A DNA stretch of 64,000 nt from an uncultured Lachnospiraceae bacterium (GCA_900544685.1 UQWA01000002.1:88834-152833); one strand, 5' to 3'; shown: positions 25,503-34,988, numbered from the stretch's first letter. Numbers and translations are program-made. The notes: generated from the letters alone by a model not told the origin.

Positions 25503-27497
25503 TCAGTGTTTTTCTCCAATCATCTTTAAAAATTCTTCTTCCGTAATTACCGGAACACCAAGCTGCTGTGCCTTGGCCAGCTTGCTTCCGGCATTCTCCC
25601 CGGCAAGCACATAATCCGTCTTCTTTGATACAGAACCCGCCGCCTTTCCTCCGCACTGAAGAATCTTATCAGTAGCTTCTTTTCTCCCCATAGTCGGCAG
25701 CGTTCCAGTCACTACCAGCGTTTTTCCACTCAGCACACCGCCTTCTGCCTGCACAGTTGCTTCCATTCGAACGCCTTCTGCTGCCATCTTCTCCAGGAGC
25801 TTCCGGTTCTCTTCGTCTGCAAAAAAGTCATAAATTGAGCATGCACTGATCTGCCCAATATCTGGCACTTCTTCCAGTTCCTCCACAGTTGCCCTCTCCA
25901 GTTTCTCCATGGATCCAAAATGCTGCATCAATTCTCTTGCTGTTGCCTTGCCCACATTCGGAATACCAAGTCCTGCCAGCAGATGCTGTGGTTCCTTTTT
26001 CTTGGATTCTTCTATGGCTGCTAATAGCTTATCGGTATTCTTTTCTTTTCCGATCAGACCTTTTTCAATCAGTTCCTCACGGTAATTTTTCAGTGTAAAG
26101 ATATCCGCTACATTTTCCAGATATCCCTGACGTACCAGCTCTACGATATAGTTTTCTCCGAATCCTTTAATATCCATAGCATCTCTGCCTACAAAATTAA
26201 TGATATGGCGTTCCTTCTGTGCCGGGCAGTTAATACCGGTACATTTGATATCAGCAGTTTCTTTTTCCCGCACTGCCGGTGCTCCGCACACCGGACAGCA
26301 ATCCGGGATTCGGAACTTTACCGTACCCTCTGGACGTTTCTCCTTTACCACTGACTTGATCTTCGGAATAATCTCCCCGGACTTGTATACTACAATGGTA
26401 TCCCCGATGCCGATATCCAGATCATCGATAAAGTCCTGATTATGCAGGGTTGCCCTGGATACACTGGTACCACACAGTCGGATTGGATCAAAAATTGCCG
26501 TTGGGGTAATTCTTCCAGTACGCCCTACGGATAATTCAATATCACGAAGCACAGTCTCTTTTTCTTCCGGCGGATACTTGTAAGCCACTGCCCATCTCGG
26601 CACTTTGGATGTTTCTCCCACCGTCACACGATCCTGCAGGTTATTTAACTTTACAACTGCACCGTCAATATCATAGCCCAGATTCCCACGCTGCTCTCCA
26701 ATCTTCTGAATGGCTTTCCACACTTCTTCTCCCGTGGTACAGACTTGATAGTTCTCAATTACTTTCACGCCATTGCCCTTTAAATACTCATAGCCTTCTG
26801 TATGGGTAGTAAAAATTCTGCCCTGAGTCTCCTGAATATTAAAAATAAACATGGACAGATTGCGTTCTTTTGTAATTTTGCTGTCCAGCTGACGCAGGGT
26901 TCCTGCTGCACAGTTTCTCGGATTAGCAAAGGTTTTTTTTCCCAACAGCTCCTGCTTCGCATTCACTGCATCAAAAGCTTCATTGGTCATATAGACCTCA
27001 CCACGGATCTCGATATAAGGAATGGGATGCTTCAGTTTCTTTTTCACATCTTTGATTACACGGGCATTCTCTGTTACATCCTCGCCCTGGATAATGCCAT
27101 CTCCTCTGGTAATGGCTGTGGTCATCACTCCGTCCGTATAGCGGATTGCCATAGACAGTCCGTCAATCTTGGTCTCAACTACGAACTCTGGATGATCTAA
27201 CTGCTGCTGCATACTCTCCACAAACTGCATCACTTCTTCTTTGGAAAATACATCCTGAAGGCTGAGCATCGGCACTCTGTGACGTACCAGTACACCCGCT
27301 TCCCTCTTGGCAGTGCCACCCACATGCTGTGTGGGAGAATCCAGGGTGATGCGCTCCGGATGTTCTGCTTCCAGCTTCTTTAATTCCTGCATCAGCATAT
27401 CGTATTCATAATCTGTAATCTCAGGATCGTCCTGATTATAATATCGGTCAATATGATAATTGATAATTTCCCGTAATTCGTCTATTCTGTCTTTCAT
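25503..27497 (-). CDS. ligA: NAD-dependent DNA ligase
   Basis: A 664-residue ligase that seals nicks with NAD. The adenylation lysine is in ETKIDGLSMAI (about residue 113), the OB fold follows, then the four-Cys zinc finger (CPVCGA...CTGINCPAQ, about 403-430), the helix-hairpin-helix region and a C-terminal BRCT domain (from about 588). The ATG at 27497 overlaps the upstream pseudouridine synthase stop by four bases. Confidence 0.97.
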   Translation of the reverse strand: MKDRIDELREIINYHIDRYYNQDDPEITDYEYDMLMQELKKLEAEHPERITLDSPTQHVGGTAKREAGVLVRHRVPMLSLQDVFSKEEVMQFVESMQQQLDHPEFVVETKIDGLSMAIRYTDGVMTTAITRGDGIIQGEDVTENARVIKDVKKKLKHPIPYIEIRGEVYMTNEAFDAVNAKQELLGKKTFANPRNCAAGTLRQLDSKITKERNLSMFIFNIQETQGRIFTTHTEGYEYLKGNGVKVIENYQVCTTGEEVWKAIQKIGEQRGNLGYDIDGAVVKLNNLQDRVTVGETSKVPRWAVAYKYPPEEKETVLRDIELSVGRTGRITPTAIFDPIRLCGTSVSRATLHNQDFIDDLDIGIGDTIVVYKSGEIIPKIKSVVKEKRPEGTVKFRIPDCCPVCGAPAVREKETADIKCTGINCPAQKERHIINFVGRDAMDIKGFGENYIVELVRQGYLENVADIFTLKNYREELIEKGLIGKEKNTDKLLAAIEESKKKEPQHLLAGLGIPNVGKATARELMQHFGSMEKLERATVEELEEVPDIGQISACSIYDFFADEENRKLLEKMAAEGVRMEATVQAEGGVLSGKTLVVTGTLPTMGRKEATDKILQCGGKAAGSVSKKTDYVLAGENAGSKLAKAQQLGVPVITEEEFLKMIGEKH

Positions 27498-28258
27498 GAT
27501 CTGGATTCCTTTATTCTCTCATATAATTCTTCTATTTCCTGGTCAGATACTTCCCTGTACTCCCCTGTTTTCAGATTACCAAGAGAAATATTCATAATAC
27601 GTACTCTCTTCAGACGCAATACTTTACAGCCACACTCCTGGCACATCCGGCGGATCTGTCGGTTCAGTCCCTGGGTCAGGATAATGGAAAACTTCTTTTC
27701 CCCTATCTTCTTCACCTTGCAGGGTCTGGTTTTTACCTCCAACTGGGAAAGCCATACCCCCTGCTGCATCTTATGAATAAACTTTTCCGTCACCGGGCGG
27801 TCAATCTCTACCTCATACTCTTTCTCATGATAGTTTCCAGCCCTCATGATTTTATTCAGGATATCACCGTGGTTCGTCATTAAAAGCAATCCTTCAGAAT
27901 CCTTATCCAGCCTTCCGATAGGAAAGACTCTCTTTGAATAATTCAAAAACGCATCGATGGTGATATCTCCCCACCGGTCATCCGTGCTGCAAAGAATACC
28001 CCGCGGCTTGTTCACAGCCAGCAGGATCATCTTTTTTTCTCGCTTTGCCTGCTGTCCTTCTACTGTTACCTTTTGCGTTGGGAACACTTTTTGTCCTGTA
28101 TTGGCAACTTTTCCATCCACGAAAACCTTCCCCATCTCAATAAGCCGGTCTGCTTCCCTTCTGGAACAGATCCCGGCTTCGCTTAAATATTTATTCAGCC
28201 GGACTGGCTTGTTTTCATCCTTTTGTTCAAACTCCGACTGCATTCGGTTGTTATGCAT
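27494..28258 (-). CDS. Pseudouridine synthase, RluF/RsuA family
   Basis: A 254-residue RNA pseudouridine synthase. An S4 RNA-binding domain (LNKYLSEAGICSRREADRLI, residues 23-75) precedes the catalytic core with the active Asp in GRLDKDSEGLLL and the conserved NRQIRRMC. The C-terminal KTGEYREVSDQEIEEL is typical of the RluF branch, which modifies 23S rRNA. Coupled to ligA by ATGA overlap, driven by the 28289-28317 promoter. Confidence 0.88.
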   Translation of the reverse strand: MHNNRMQSEFEQKDENKPVRLNKYLSEAGICSRREADRLIEMGKVFVDGKVANTGQKVFPTQKVTVEGQQAKREKKMILLAVNKPRGILCSTDDRWGDITIDAFLNYSKRVFPIGRLDKDSEGLLLMTNHGDILNKIMRAGNYHEKEYEVEIDRPVTEKFIHKMQQGVWLSQLEVKTRPCKVKKIGEKKFSIILTQGLNRQIRRMCQECGCKVLRLKRVRIMNISLGNLKTGEYREVSDQEIEELYERIKESRS

Positions 28259-28288
28259 AAATCTTTCACGCTCCTCAAAGATTCATTA

Positions 28289-28317
28289 AGTATAACATTT
28301 CATTGCAATAATTTCAA
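28289..28317 (-). promoter_or_regulatory. Predicted promoter of the pseudouridine synthase-ligA unit
   Basis: TTGAAA-17-TATACT on the minus strand. It physically overlaps the divergent promoter at 28303-28331. Confidence 0.6.
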
Positions 28318-28331
28318 CACTCGCCTATACT
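28303..28331 (+). promoter_or_regulatory. Predicted promoter of the DUF6062 gene
   Basis: TTGCAA-17-TATACT on the plus strand, 34 nt before the ATG at 28366. Shares 15 bp with the opposing promoter, so the two should exclude each other. Confidence 0.6.
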
Positions 28332-28365
28332 GGTTTATATGAGATAAATACAAGGAGATACGGCT

Positions 28366-29136
28366 ATGAAAGAGTCTATTTATACCATCCCTCTGATGGA
28401 TGCTTTTCGTTCCGAAGACGAATGTCCTTTCTGTTTTCTGGAACGTCAGATTGAGGAACATTCCATTGATTTTGTCCTTGGAAGCGGTGCTTCTTATATG
28501 GAAGACGATATCCGTGCCCAGACCGATGCCGCCGGTTTCTGCCGCCATCACTATAAAAAGCTGTATGATTATGGCAACCGTCTGGGGGCTGCCCTGATTC
28601 TAAGTACCCATTTTCATAAATTGAATGCAAATCTGGATGCAGAGATTAAGAAATTTACTCCCGGGAAAAGCAGCCTGATAAAGCGGTTCAAAAAAAGCAG
28701 TTTCAAAGATACACCTTCCACTTCCATTGGTCAGTGGGTACAAAATCAGACTTCTCACTGCTATATCTGTGACCACATCTGTTCTGATTATCAACGATAT
28801 CTGGATACCTTCTTCGAACTGTACAAAAAAGAGCCTTCCTTTAAAAAACTCTTTGAAGAAAGTAAAGGCTTCTGCCTGACTCATTTTGGCGACCTGGCTG
28901 ATCTGGCTGACAGCAAACTGGGTAATAAAGAAAAAGACGCCTTCTTCCCTGCCTTTTTTCAACTTATGCAGGAGAATCTGAAGCGTCTTGAAAATGAAGT
29001 GTTATGGTTTACTGAAAAATATGACTATCGGAATCGTGATAAAGACTGGGGGACATCCCGCGACAGCATACAGCGATGTATGCAGAAAGACCGGGGAGGA
29101 CATCCGGCTGATCCGCCTTACGAATCCGACCGATAG
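28366..29136 (+). CDS. DUF6062 family protein
   Basis: A 256-residue cytoplasmic protein of the DUF6062 family, common in Lachnospiraceae and of unknown function. Two Cys pairs resemble metal sites: DECPFCFLE (near residue 20) and HCYICDHIC (near 128), each followed by a CxxH (GFCRHHY, GFCLTHF), suggesting two zinc-binding modules of a duplicated fold. The start has AAGGAG 7 nt upstream. It is the only plus-strand gene in this stretch, with its own promoter and terminator. The last 15 residues (QKDRGGHPADPPYESDR) are unlike the rest and may be variable. Confidence 0.8.
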   Translation: MKESIYTIPLMDAFRSEDECPFCFLERQIEEHSIDFVLGSGASYMEDDIRAQTDAAGFCRHHYKKLYDYGNRLGAALILSTHFHKLNANLDAEIKKFTPGKSSLIKRFKKSSFKDTPSTSIGQWVQNQTSHCYICDHICSDYQRYLDTFFELYKKEPSFKKLFEESKGFCLTHFGDLADLADSKLGNKEKDAFFPAFFQLMQENLKRLENEVLWFTEKYDYRNRDKDWGTSRDSIQRCMQKDRGGHPADPPYESDR

Positions 29137-29149
29137 ATCTGGACACGCA

Positions 29150-29182
29150 AACTGGCATCGATTTTGCTTCTCGATGCCAGTT
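29150..29182. terminator. Hairpin between converging DUF6062 and homocysteine methyltransferase genes
   Basis: AACTGGCATCGA and TCGATGCCAGTT form a perfect 12-bp stem with a 9-nt loop. The T-tract is short on both sides; it probably serves both converging genes. Confidence 0.65.
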
Positions 29183-29200
29183 TATCTGATCCCTGTTATC

Positions 29201-30067
29201 TTATGCCAATTTCTTTAGCTCTCTTATGAAATCTGGTGTGGTACCGCAGCATCCGCCTACAATCTTCGCACCTTTTTCCAGTAATACTTTCATGCTTTCC
29301 CCAAACTTCTCAGGTGTCAGATCATAAATTGCTTCTCCATTATCTAAGATCTTTGGCATACCTGCATTTGGCTTTACAATCATCGGTATGGTCAGGATAT
29401 TGTTCAGTCCCTCTACAATGGATACCAACTGTTCCGGTCCTACAGAACAGTTAATTCCCACTGCATCCGCCCCCATTGCCTGGAGAGTCTCTGCAGCTTC
29501 AAAGATATGTCCGCCGGCGTAGATACTGCCGTCTGCATCAATGGTCATGCTGCACAAAACCGGCAGATCGCAGATCTCATGTGCTGCATCTAACGCTGCC
29601 ATGGCTTCATCCATACTGGTCATGGTCTCCATCAAAAGCACGTCTACTCCCGCATCGATCATGTATTTCATCTGCTCTTTGTAGCGTTCCATGGCTTTCT
29701 CATAGGTGGCATCCGGTGACATACCGATCATTTTTACAATAGCGGTTACGTCTCCCGCCACATAGGCTTTGCCATCTACCGCTTTTTTGCTGATCTGGAC
29801 CAGTTCATGATTCATCTCTTCTGCCTGCGCCCCCAGTCCGTAACCGCTTAAATTAAAACGGTTTGCTCCGAAGGTCGGTGCGCACAGAATCTGGCTTCCT
29901 GCTTCCACATAATCCTTCTGAAGGTCGATCAGTACATCTGGGTGATCCAGAATCCACTCTTCCGTGCAAATACCTCTCGGCATACCCATAGCAAACAAAT
30001 TGGAACCGGTTGCTCCATCAAGAAGTATCACATTCTCTGACAGTTTCTGAAATTCTTCTTTTGTCAT
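29201..30067 (-). CDS. Homocysteine S-methyltransferase family protein
   Basis: A 288-residue TIM barrel equal to the homocysteine-binding N-terminal domain of MetH. Zinc ligands are the Cys in VGINCSVGP (about residue 206) and the Cys pair in IVGGCCGTTPDF near the C-terminus; LLDGATGSNL is the N-terminal signature. It lacks the folate, cobalamin and activation domains, so it needs a separate methyl-carrier protein or uses a different donor such as S-methylmethionine. Its gene follows asnB by 8 nt. Confidence 0.85.
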   Translation of the reverse strand: MTKEEFQKLSENVILLDGATGSNLFAMGMPRGICTEEWILDHPDVLIDLQKDYVEAGSQILCAPTFGANRFNLSGYGLGAQAEEMNHELVQISKKAVDGKAYVAGDVTAIVKMIGMSPDATYEKAMERYKEQMKYMIDAGVDVLLMETMTSMDEAMAALDAAHEICDLPVLCSMTIDADGSIYAGGHIFEAAETLQAMGADAVGINCSVGPEQLVSIVEGLNNILTIPMIVKPNAGMPKILDNGEAIYDLTPEKFGESMKVLLEKGAKIVGGCCGTTPDFIRELKKLA

Positions 30068-30075
30068 ATATCCTC

Positions 30076-31923
30076 CTACGCAGCCTTCATCTCATCCTCA
30101 AAGAATACATGATACCATACCAGGAAAGAATAGATGGTCCAGATCTTACGGCTGTTATCTTTTACTCCGTTTTTATGGTCATCCAGCAGGCGCATAATCG
30201 GCTCTGTATGGAAATATTTTTTTGCTGCCGGACTTTCGAAAGCTTCTTTCACTTTGCCATATCCGGTTTCTTCCTTTAACCATACACGAATCGGCACCGG
30301 AAATCCCAGTTTCTTTTTATTAGTGGTAAATTCTGGCAGGCAAGGCTCTGCCACACGGCGGAAAGCAAACTTAGTGGTCTTGTCTTTCAGCTTCATATTG
30401 GTGCGGATCTGTCTTGCCACCTGGAATACCTCTTTATCCAGAAATGGTACACGCAGTTCCAGTGAATGTGCCATACTCATCTTATCTGCTTTCAGCAGGA
30501 TATCACCCGGAAGCCAGTTGGTCAGATCAATATACTGCATCTTGGTAGTATCATCATACTTGCTCATTTTCTTATATTTTGCAGCAAGAAGCGCTTCCGG
30601 CGAAGGTGCATTGGTTTTTATCTTCAACAGTTTCTTACGTTCCTCTTCCGTGAAAATATTCGCATTACCGATGAAACGTTCTTCCACAGACTTGCTGGCA
30701 CGAATGATATAGCTTCGTCCCTTCATGCCTTCCGGCAGCTTTTCAGCAAGATTTGCCATGCTCTTTCTCCAGCTCTTTGGCAGCCAGGACAGCCAGCGTA
30801 AAGATAATGGTTCTCTGTAAATCGTATATCCGCCAAAGAACTCGTCTGCTCCCTCTCCAGATGTAACGACTTTTACCTGTTTGGCTGCTTCTCTTGCCAC
30901 AAAATACAGTGCGATGGCAGCCGGATCAGCCAGTGGTTCATCCATATGATACATGATCTTCGGCATCTCACCCCAGTATTCCTCTTCGGTAATCTGGTGG
31001 CTGTAATTCTCCAGCCCCAGGAACTTGGCACATTCTTCTGCATATTGTGTCTCGCTGTACTGATTGTTCTTATCAAAAAATCCTACGGTAAAGGTCTTCT
31101 TTCCGGAATATTTTGCTGCAATATAGCTGGAATCCACACCACTGGAAAGGAATGCACCTACTTCTACGTCGGCCAGCATATGCTTGTCCACAGAATCCTC
31201 CAGTACGTTTGTCAGCTTCTTTACCAGTTCTTCCTGACTGTCCTTGGAAACTGGTTCCAGAGTTGGGTCAAAATACTGTGTCACATTCAGTTCTCCGTTC
31301 TGGTAAGTCAGATAATGTCCCGGAAGGAGGCGGTACACGCCCTTGAAAAAGGTCTCCGGCAGATTGGAATACTGGAAAGAAAGGTACTCTTCCAGAGCTT
31401 CGTTATTGACTTCTTTTTTGAATCCCGGAAACTCCAAAATACTCTTAATCTCTGAACCAAATACCAGATTGCCACGAATCATGGCGTAATATACCGGCTT
31501 GATTCCAAAGAAATCTCTTGCCATAAACAGTCTCTTTTTCTTATTATCCCAGATGGCAAATCCGAACATACCACGAAGCTCATGCACCAGCTTCTCGCCG
31601 TACTCTTCATATCCATGCACCAGAGTCTCGGTATCGGAACTGTTCTGAAACACATGCCCTTTTGTTTTAAAACGTTCTCTCAGTTCCGGGCTGTTGTAGA
31701 TCTCTCCGTTAAAGACAATGCCAACTTCTCCATCTTCATTAAACATCGGCTGTGACCCATTCTCCAGGTCAATAATACTCAATCGGCGAAATCCCAATGC
31801 TACCTGATCATTCACGTATTTTCCTGCAGAATCCGGACCACGGTGAACAATCACCTTCATCATATCATCTAGAATCTGTTCTTTATTTCCCTGTTTTCCA
31901 ACAAATCCAACTATACCGCACAT
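30076..31923 (-). CDS. asnB: Asparagine synthase (glutamine-hydrolysing)
   Basis: A 615-residue class B asparagine synthetase. After Met removal, Cys2 (MCGIVGF) is the glutaminase nucleophile. The N-terminal amidotransferase domain spans about 1-210, and the synthetase ATP-pyrophosphatase domain follows with the P-loop SSGVDSSYIAA. The length is typical. Its promoter is at 32006-32034. Confidence 0.95.
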   Translation of the reverse strand: MCGIVGFVGKQGNKEQILDDMMKVIVHRGPDSAGKYVNDQVALGFRRLSIIDLENGSQPMFNEDGEVGIVFNGEIYNSPELRERFKTKGHVFQNSSDTETLVHGYEEYGEKLVHELRGMFGFAIWDNKKKRLFMARDFFGIKPVYYAMIRGNLVFGSEIKSILEFPGFKKEVNNEALEEYLSFQYSNLPETFFKGVYRLLPGHYLTYQNGELNVTQYFDPTLEPVSKDSQEELVKKLTNVLEDSVDKHMLADVEVGAFLSSGVDSSYIAAKYSGKKTFTVGFFDKNNQYSETQYAEECAKFLGLENYSHQITEEEYWGEMPKIMYHMDEPLADPAAIALYFVAREAAKQVKVVTSGEGADEFFGGYTIYREPLSLRWLSWLPKSWRKSMANLAEKLPEGMKGRSYIIRASKSVEERFIGNANIFTEEERKKLLKIKTNAPSPEALLAAKYKKMSKYDDTTKMQYIDLTNWLPGDILLKADKMSMAHSLELRVPFLDKEVFQVARQIRTNMKLKDKTTKFAFRRVAEPCLPEFTTNKKKLGFPVPIRVWLKEETGYGKVKEAFESPAAKKYFHTEPIMRLLDDHKNGVKDNSRKIWTIYSFLVWYHVFFEDEMKAA

Positions 31924-32005
31924 ATCTTTTCATTCCTCTTTTTCTTATCTCTTGTGGTCCGATATGAACCATATTATTTATATCTTTTCCAAAATTTCAA
32001 ACCTT

Positions 32006-32034
32006 AGTATAGCAAAGATCCCTGTGTTTGGCAA
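32006..32034 (-). promoter_or_regulatory. Predicted asnB promoter
   Basis: TTGCCA-17-TATACT on the minus strand, 83 nt before the asnB start and downstream of the gdhA terminator. Confidence 0.65.
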
Positions 32035-32092
32035 ATTTTTTGTTATGCGGTTTTCTGATAGATGTACTTTCTTTTTTGCATCAGTTTTAGTC

Positions 32093-32132
32093 AAAAAACA
32101 GGAGGCTGGGAAAAAGCTCCGCAGCCTCCTGT
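32093..32132 (-). terminator. Rho-independent terminator of gdhA
   Basis: ACAGGAGGCTG and CAGCCTCCTGT form an 11-bp stem with a 13-nt loop on the minus strand, followed by TTTTTT, 37 nt after the gdhA stop. Confidence 0.9.
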
Positions 32133-32168
32133 AATGCTTCATTTATTTTGTTTTTCTTTTCCGGTATC

Positions 32169-33503
32169 TTATACAATACCCTGAGCGGTCATAGCGTCTA
32201 CGACTTTTTCGAATCCGGCAATGTTAGCACCTGCAACATAGTTGCCTTCCATACCGTATCGTTTTGCAGCATCTACCATGTTGTGTGTGATGTTGATCAT
32301 GATCTGCTGAAGCTTGTTGTCTACTTCTTCGAATGTCCAGCTCAGTCTCTCGCTGTTCTGTGACATCTCCAGAGCGGATGTTGCTACACCACCTGCATTG
32401 GCAGCTTTTCCAGGAGCGAAGATCACTCCGTTCTTCTGAAGGTATTCAGTAGCTTCCAGAGTAGTAGGCATATTCGCACCTTCGCATACAGCAGTTACAC
32501 CGTTAGCAACCAGCTGCTGTGCATCTTCCAGATGCAGTTCATTCTGTGTAGCACACGGAAGAGCCAGGTCTACTTTTACGCTCCATACGCCGCGTCCTTC
32601 ATGATATTCAGAATTTGGACGATATTTCTTGTATTCTGTCAGACGTGCACGGTTCACTTCTTTGATCTCTTTTAATGCAGCTACATCAATTCCTTCCGGA
32701 TCATATACCCATCCGTTGGAGTCTGAGCAGGTTACTACTTTTGCTCCAAGCTGCTGTGCTTTCTGAATTGCATAAGTTGCAACGTTACCTGATCCGGAAA
32801 CTGCAACGGTCATGCCTTTGATATCTTTACCGTTCAGCTTTAACAGTTCCTGTGTCAGATATAACAGACCATATCCTGTAGCTTCTGTTCTTGCAAGAGA
32901 TCCGCCGTAGGAAAGTCCTTTACCTGTCAGAACTCCTTCATACAGACCTGTCAGTCTCTTGTACTGTCCGTACATATAACCGATCTCTCTTGCACCTGTT
33001 CCGATATCACCTGCAGGTACGTCTTCGTTTGCTCCGATATATTTGCTCAGCTCTGTCATAAAGCTCTGGCAGAATGCCATTACTTCTCTGTCTGATTTAC
33101 CCTTAGGATCGAAGTCTGATCCACCTTTACCACCGCCGATTGGCAAGCCTGTCAGAGAGTTTTTGAAAATCTGCTCAAATCCAAGGAACTTGATGATACC
33201 TAAGTTTACAGATGGATGAAGTCTTAATCCTCCCTTGTAAGGTCCGATTGCACTGTTAAACTGTACACGGTATCCGGTATTCACCTGAACCTGTCCCTTA
33301 TCATCTACCCAAGGTACGCGGAACTTGATCTGTCTTTCCGGTTCAACCAGTCTCTCCAGTAATGCATCTTTTCTGAACTTTTCTTCATTGGCTTCAATTA
33401 CAACTCTCAGAGATTCCAGAACCTCTTTGACTGCCTGATGGAATTCAGGTTCTGCTGGATTTTTTTTCACTACCTGTTCAATTACCTCATCAACATATGA
33501 CAT
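32169..33503 (-). CDS. gdhA: Glutamate dehydrogenase, NADP-type
   Basis: A 444-residue hexameric glutamate dehydrogenase assimilating ammonia with 2-oxoglutarate. The catalytic region has GPYKGGLRLHPSVN and the PIGGGKGGSDFDPKGKS lysine motif; the Rossmann motif is VAVSGSGNVATYA. The GSGNVA turn and 444-residue length fit the NADP-dependent anabolic class I enzyme. It is monocistronic, with a strong promoter and a terminator hairpin in its leader, suggesting regulated read-through. Confidence 0.95.
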   Translation of the reverse strand: MSYVDEVIEQVVKKNPAEPEFHQAVKEVLESLRVVIEANEEKFRKDALLERLVEPERQIKFRVPWVDDKGQVQVNTGYRVQFNSAIGPYKGGLRLHPSVNLGIIKFLGFEQIFKNSLTGLPIGGGKGGSDFDPKGKSDREVMAFCQSFMTELSKYIGANEDVPAGDIGTGAREIGYMYGQYKRLTGLYEGVLTGKGLSYGGSLARTEATGYGLLYLTQELLKLNGKDIKGMTVAVSGSGNVATYAIQKAQQLGAKVVTCSDSNGWVYDPEGIDVAALKEIKEVNRARLTEYKKYRPNSEYHEGRGVWSVKVDLALPCATQNELHLEDAQQLVANGVTAVCEGANMPTTLEATEYLQKNGVIFAPGKAANAGGVATSALEMSQNSERLSWTFEEVDNKLQQIMINITHNMVDAAKRYGMEGNYVAGANIAGFEKVVDAMTAQGIV

Positions 33504-33533
33504 TTTTCATATTCCTCCTTAAATCCGGGCTAT

Positions 33534-33564
33534 AAAAAAGATGGACTGCAAGAGTCCATCTTTT
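33534..33564 (-). terminator. Terminator in the gdhA 5' leader (possible attenuator)
   Basis: AAAAGATGGACT and AGTCCATCTTTT form a 12-bp stem with a 5-nt loop on the minus strand, followed by further U. It lies between the gdhA promoter (33591-33619) and its ribosome site, so most transcripts should stop here unless the hairpin is disrupted. Confidence 0.75.
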
Positions 33565-33590
33565 CATCTCTGACGCCCTTGTCTGCCATT

Positions 33591-33619
33591 ATTATATACG
33601 TTTCGTTTTTTTGTGACAA
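33591..33619 (-). promoter_or_regulatory. Predicted gdhA promoter
   Basis: TTGTCA-17-TATAAT on the minus strand; start expected near 33584, giving a leader of about 80 nt that contains a complete terminator. Confidence 0.7.
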
Positions 33620-33696
33620 GCATTTTTCCGTCTCTGGCATACAGATTATTATGATTAGTATAATCGAATTTTCGAATTAATTCACATCTGATATAA

Positions 33697-33728
33697 AAAG
33701 AAAAAGGCTTACGATTGCCCGTAAACCT
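33697..33728 (-). terminator. Terminator of the SH3-domain membrane protein gene
   Basis: AGGTTTACG and CGTAAGCCT pair on the minus strand (one G-U) and are followed by TTTTTCTTTTT, 18 nt after the stop. Confidence 0.75.
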
Positions 33729-33745
33729 CTTTACTCATTTTATTT

Positions 33746-34804
33746 TTATGCTGCTTCTCCTGATCCGTCTGCTGCTGCCTCAGTCTCTGGGACTGCCTCC
33801 GCATTATAATCCGGTGAGAAGTAATCTGCTTCCGTATCTGCATTCGCATCCGCATTGTCGTCAGATGTATCGACTGAATCTGAACCATCTGCTGAAGAAA
33901 GGAACTCGCTCTTGACATACGCATTCTGTCCATTATAATCGATCTCGGTCCAACCATCGTCTGTCTCACCGATCTTGGTAACCGTATCGCCCATATACAG
34001 ACCGCCAATGACATTATCGTCTGACTCTGTACTCGGCTCGGAACGTACATTACAGGAATCGTTGGCAATCATCTCTGTCGGTTCTTCAGACTGAGCTTCT
34101 GTCTCTGTCTCAGCTTCGCCATCCTGTGAATTACCATACTTGCTCATAAATTCCTTCAGTACCGGATCAGAGTTCTTCGCATCTTCACACTGCTTATTCA
34201 CTGTATCGATCAAATTCTGCACTTCAGTACTCTTTCTTGTCTCTTCAATGAAACTCTCTGCCGCCTGATCTCCTGTCGGATCTGTAATGACATAACTGCC
34301 TTCTGCATCTTTCTTCAGGTAGAACTGTGTCAGACTCGGTACCAGTGTATCAATGTTCTGTACCTTTCCATCATAGCATACATACACTATACAACTGTCT
34401 TCTGTAGGTCCCTGCTTGGAATAGGTCTTGATATTGCTGTAGCTTTCCACATAACTGCTGTCCAGATTCGCCTTCTCCTCAGTATCATCAATGGAAGGAT
34501 CCAGCTTCTTCAATGTCTCAAGATCTTTGTTCGTCTTGGCCGCATAATAAGATGTCATTACCGTCAACACATCTGCATCATTCTGAACCAGTGTGGATGT
34601 ACTCGCTGCGTCTCCATCTACAATCGTATCGGTGCTGGCTGATGTCTCTGTCTCGGTCTCTGTCTTTGGGGAACTGCTTCCGCCCTTGCCTAAATGACTG
34701 ATTGCTCTGATACCGGTCACCGCCAGTATAATTACAACAATCAGGGCAACTCCCAATAATATGTATCTCAGATTATCTGAAATCCACTCTCTGATATTGT
34801 CCAT
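33746..34804 (-). CDS. Membrane-anchored protein with bacterial SH3 domain
   Basis: A 352-residue protein. A single N-terminal membrane helix (about 13-32, LRYILLGVALIVVIILAVTG) has no cleavage site, so the rest should face outward. A Thr/Glu low-complexity linker (TETETETSA) follows, then a region of about 80-180 resembling NTF2-like folds and an SH3b domain (about 247-303, CNVRSEPSTESDDNVIGGLY). The tail is acidic, rich in Asp, Ala and Glu. SH3b domains often bind peptidoglycan, so a cell-wall role is likely. The gene stands alone between tRNA-Arg and gdhA. Confidence 0.75.
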   Translation of the reverse strand: MDNIREWISDNLRYILLGVALIVVIILAVTGIRAISHLGKGGSSSPKTETETETSASTDTIVDGDAASTSTLVQNDADVLTVMTSYYAAKTNKDLETLKKLDPSIDDTEEKANLDSSYVESYSNIKTYSKQGPTEDSCIVYVCYDGKVQNIDTLVPSLTQFYLKKDAEGSYVITDPTGDQAAESFIEETRKSTEVQNLIDTVNKQCEDAKNSDPVLKEFMSKYGNSQDGEAETETEAQSEEPTEMIANDSCNVRSEPSTESDDNVIGGLYMGDTVTKIGETDDGWTEIDYNGQNAYVKSEFLSSADGSDSVDTSDDNADANADTEADYFSPDYNAEAVPETEAAADGSGEAA

Positions 34805-34838
34805 AATAATCCTGCCTCCTGTTCATTAAAATAAAAAC

Positions 34839-34910
34839 GCACCTGGAGGGATTCGAACCCCCGACACGTGGTACCGGAAACCACTGCTCTATCCCCTGAG
34901 CTACAGGTGC
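34839..34910 (-). tRNA. tRNA-Arg (anticodon CCG)
   Basis: A 72-nt cloverleaf on the minus strand: acceptor GCACCTG with CAGGTGC, anticodon stem GTGGT/ACCAC around TTCCGGT, and T loop GGTTCGAATCC. CCG reads Arg codon CGG. CCA is not encoded. Confidence 0.95.
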
Positions 34911-34988
34911 ATTATGGACAGTCCACAACACTCATTATAGTACAATACATTTACGAAAAAGTCAAGGCTGGAAAAAGTTTAAACTAAC

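Noticed and set aside
32169..33503. Selenocysteine UGA codons in other genes of the window
   Set aside because: Apart from fdhA and selD, gene ends that I checked finish at normal family length with no homology continuing past a UGA.
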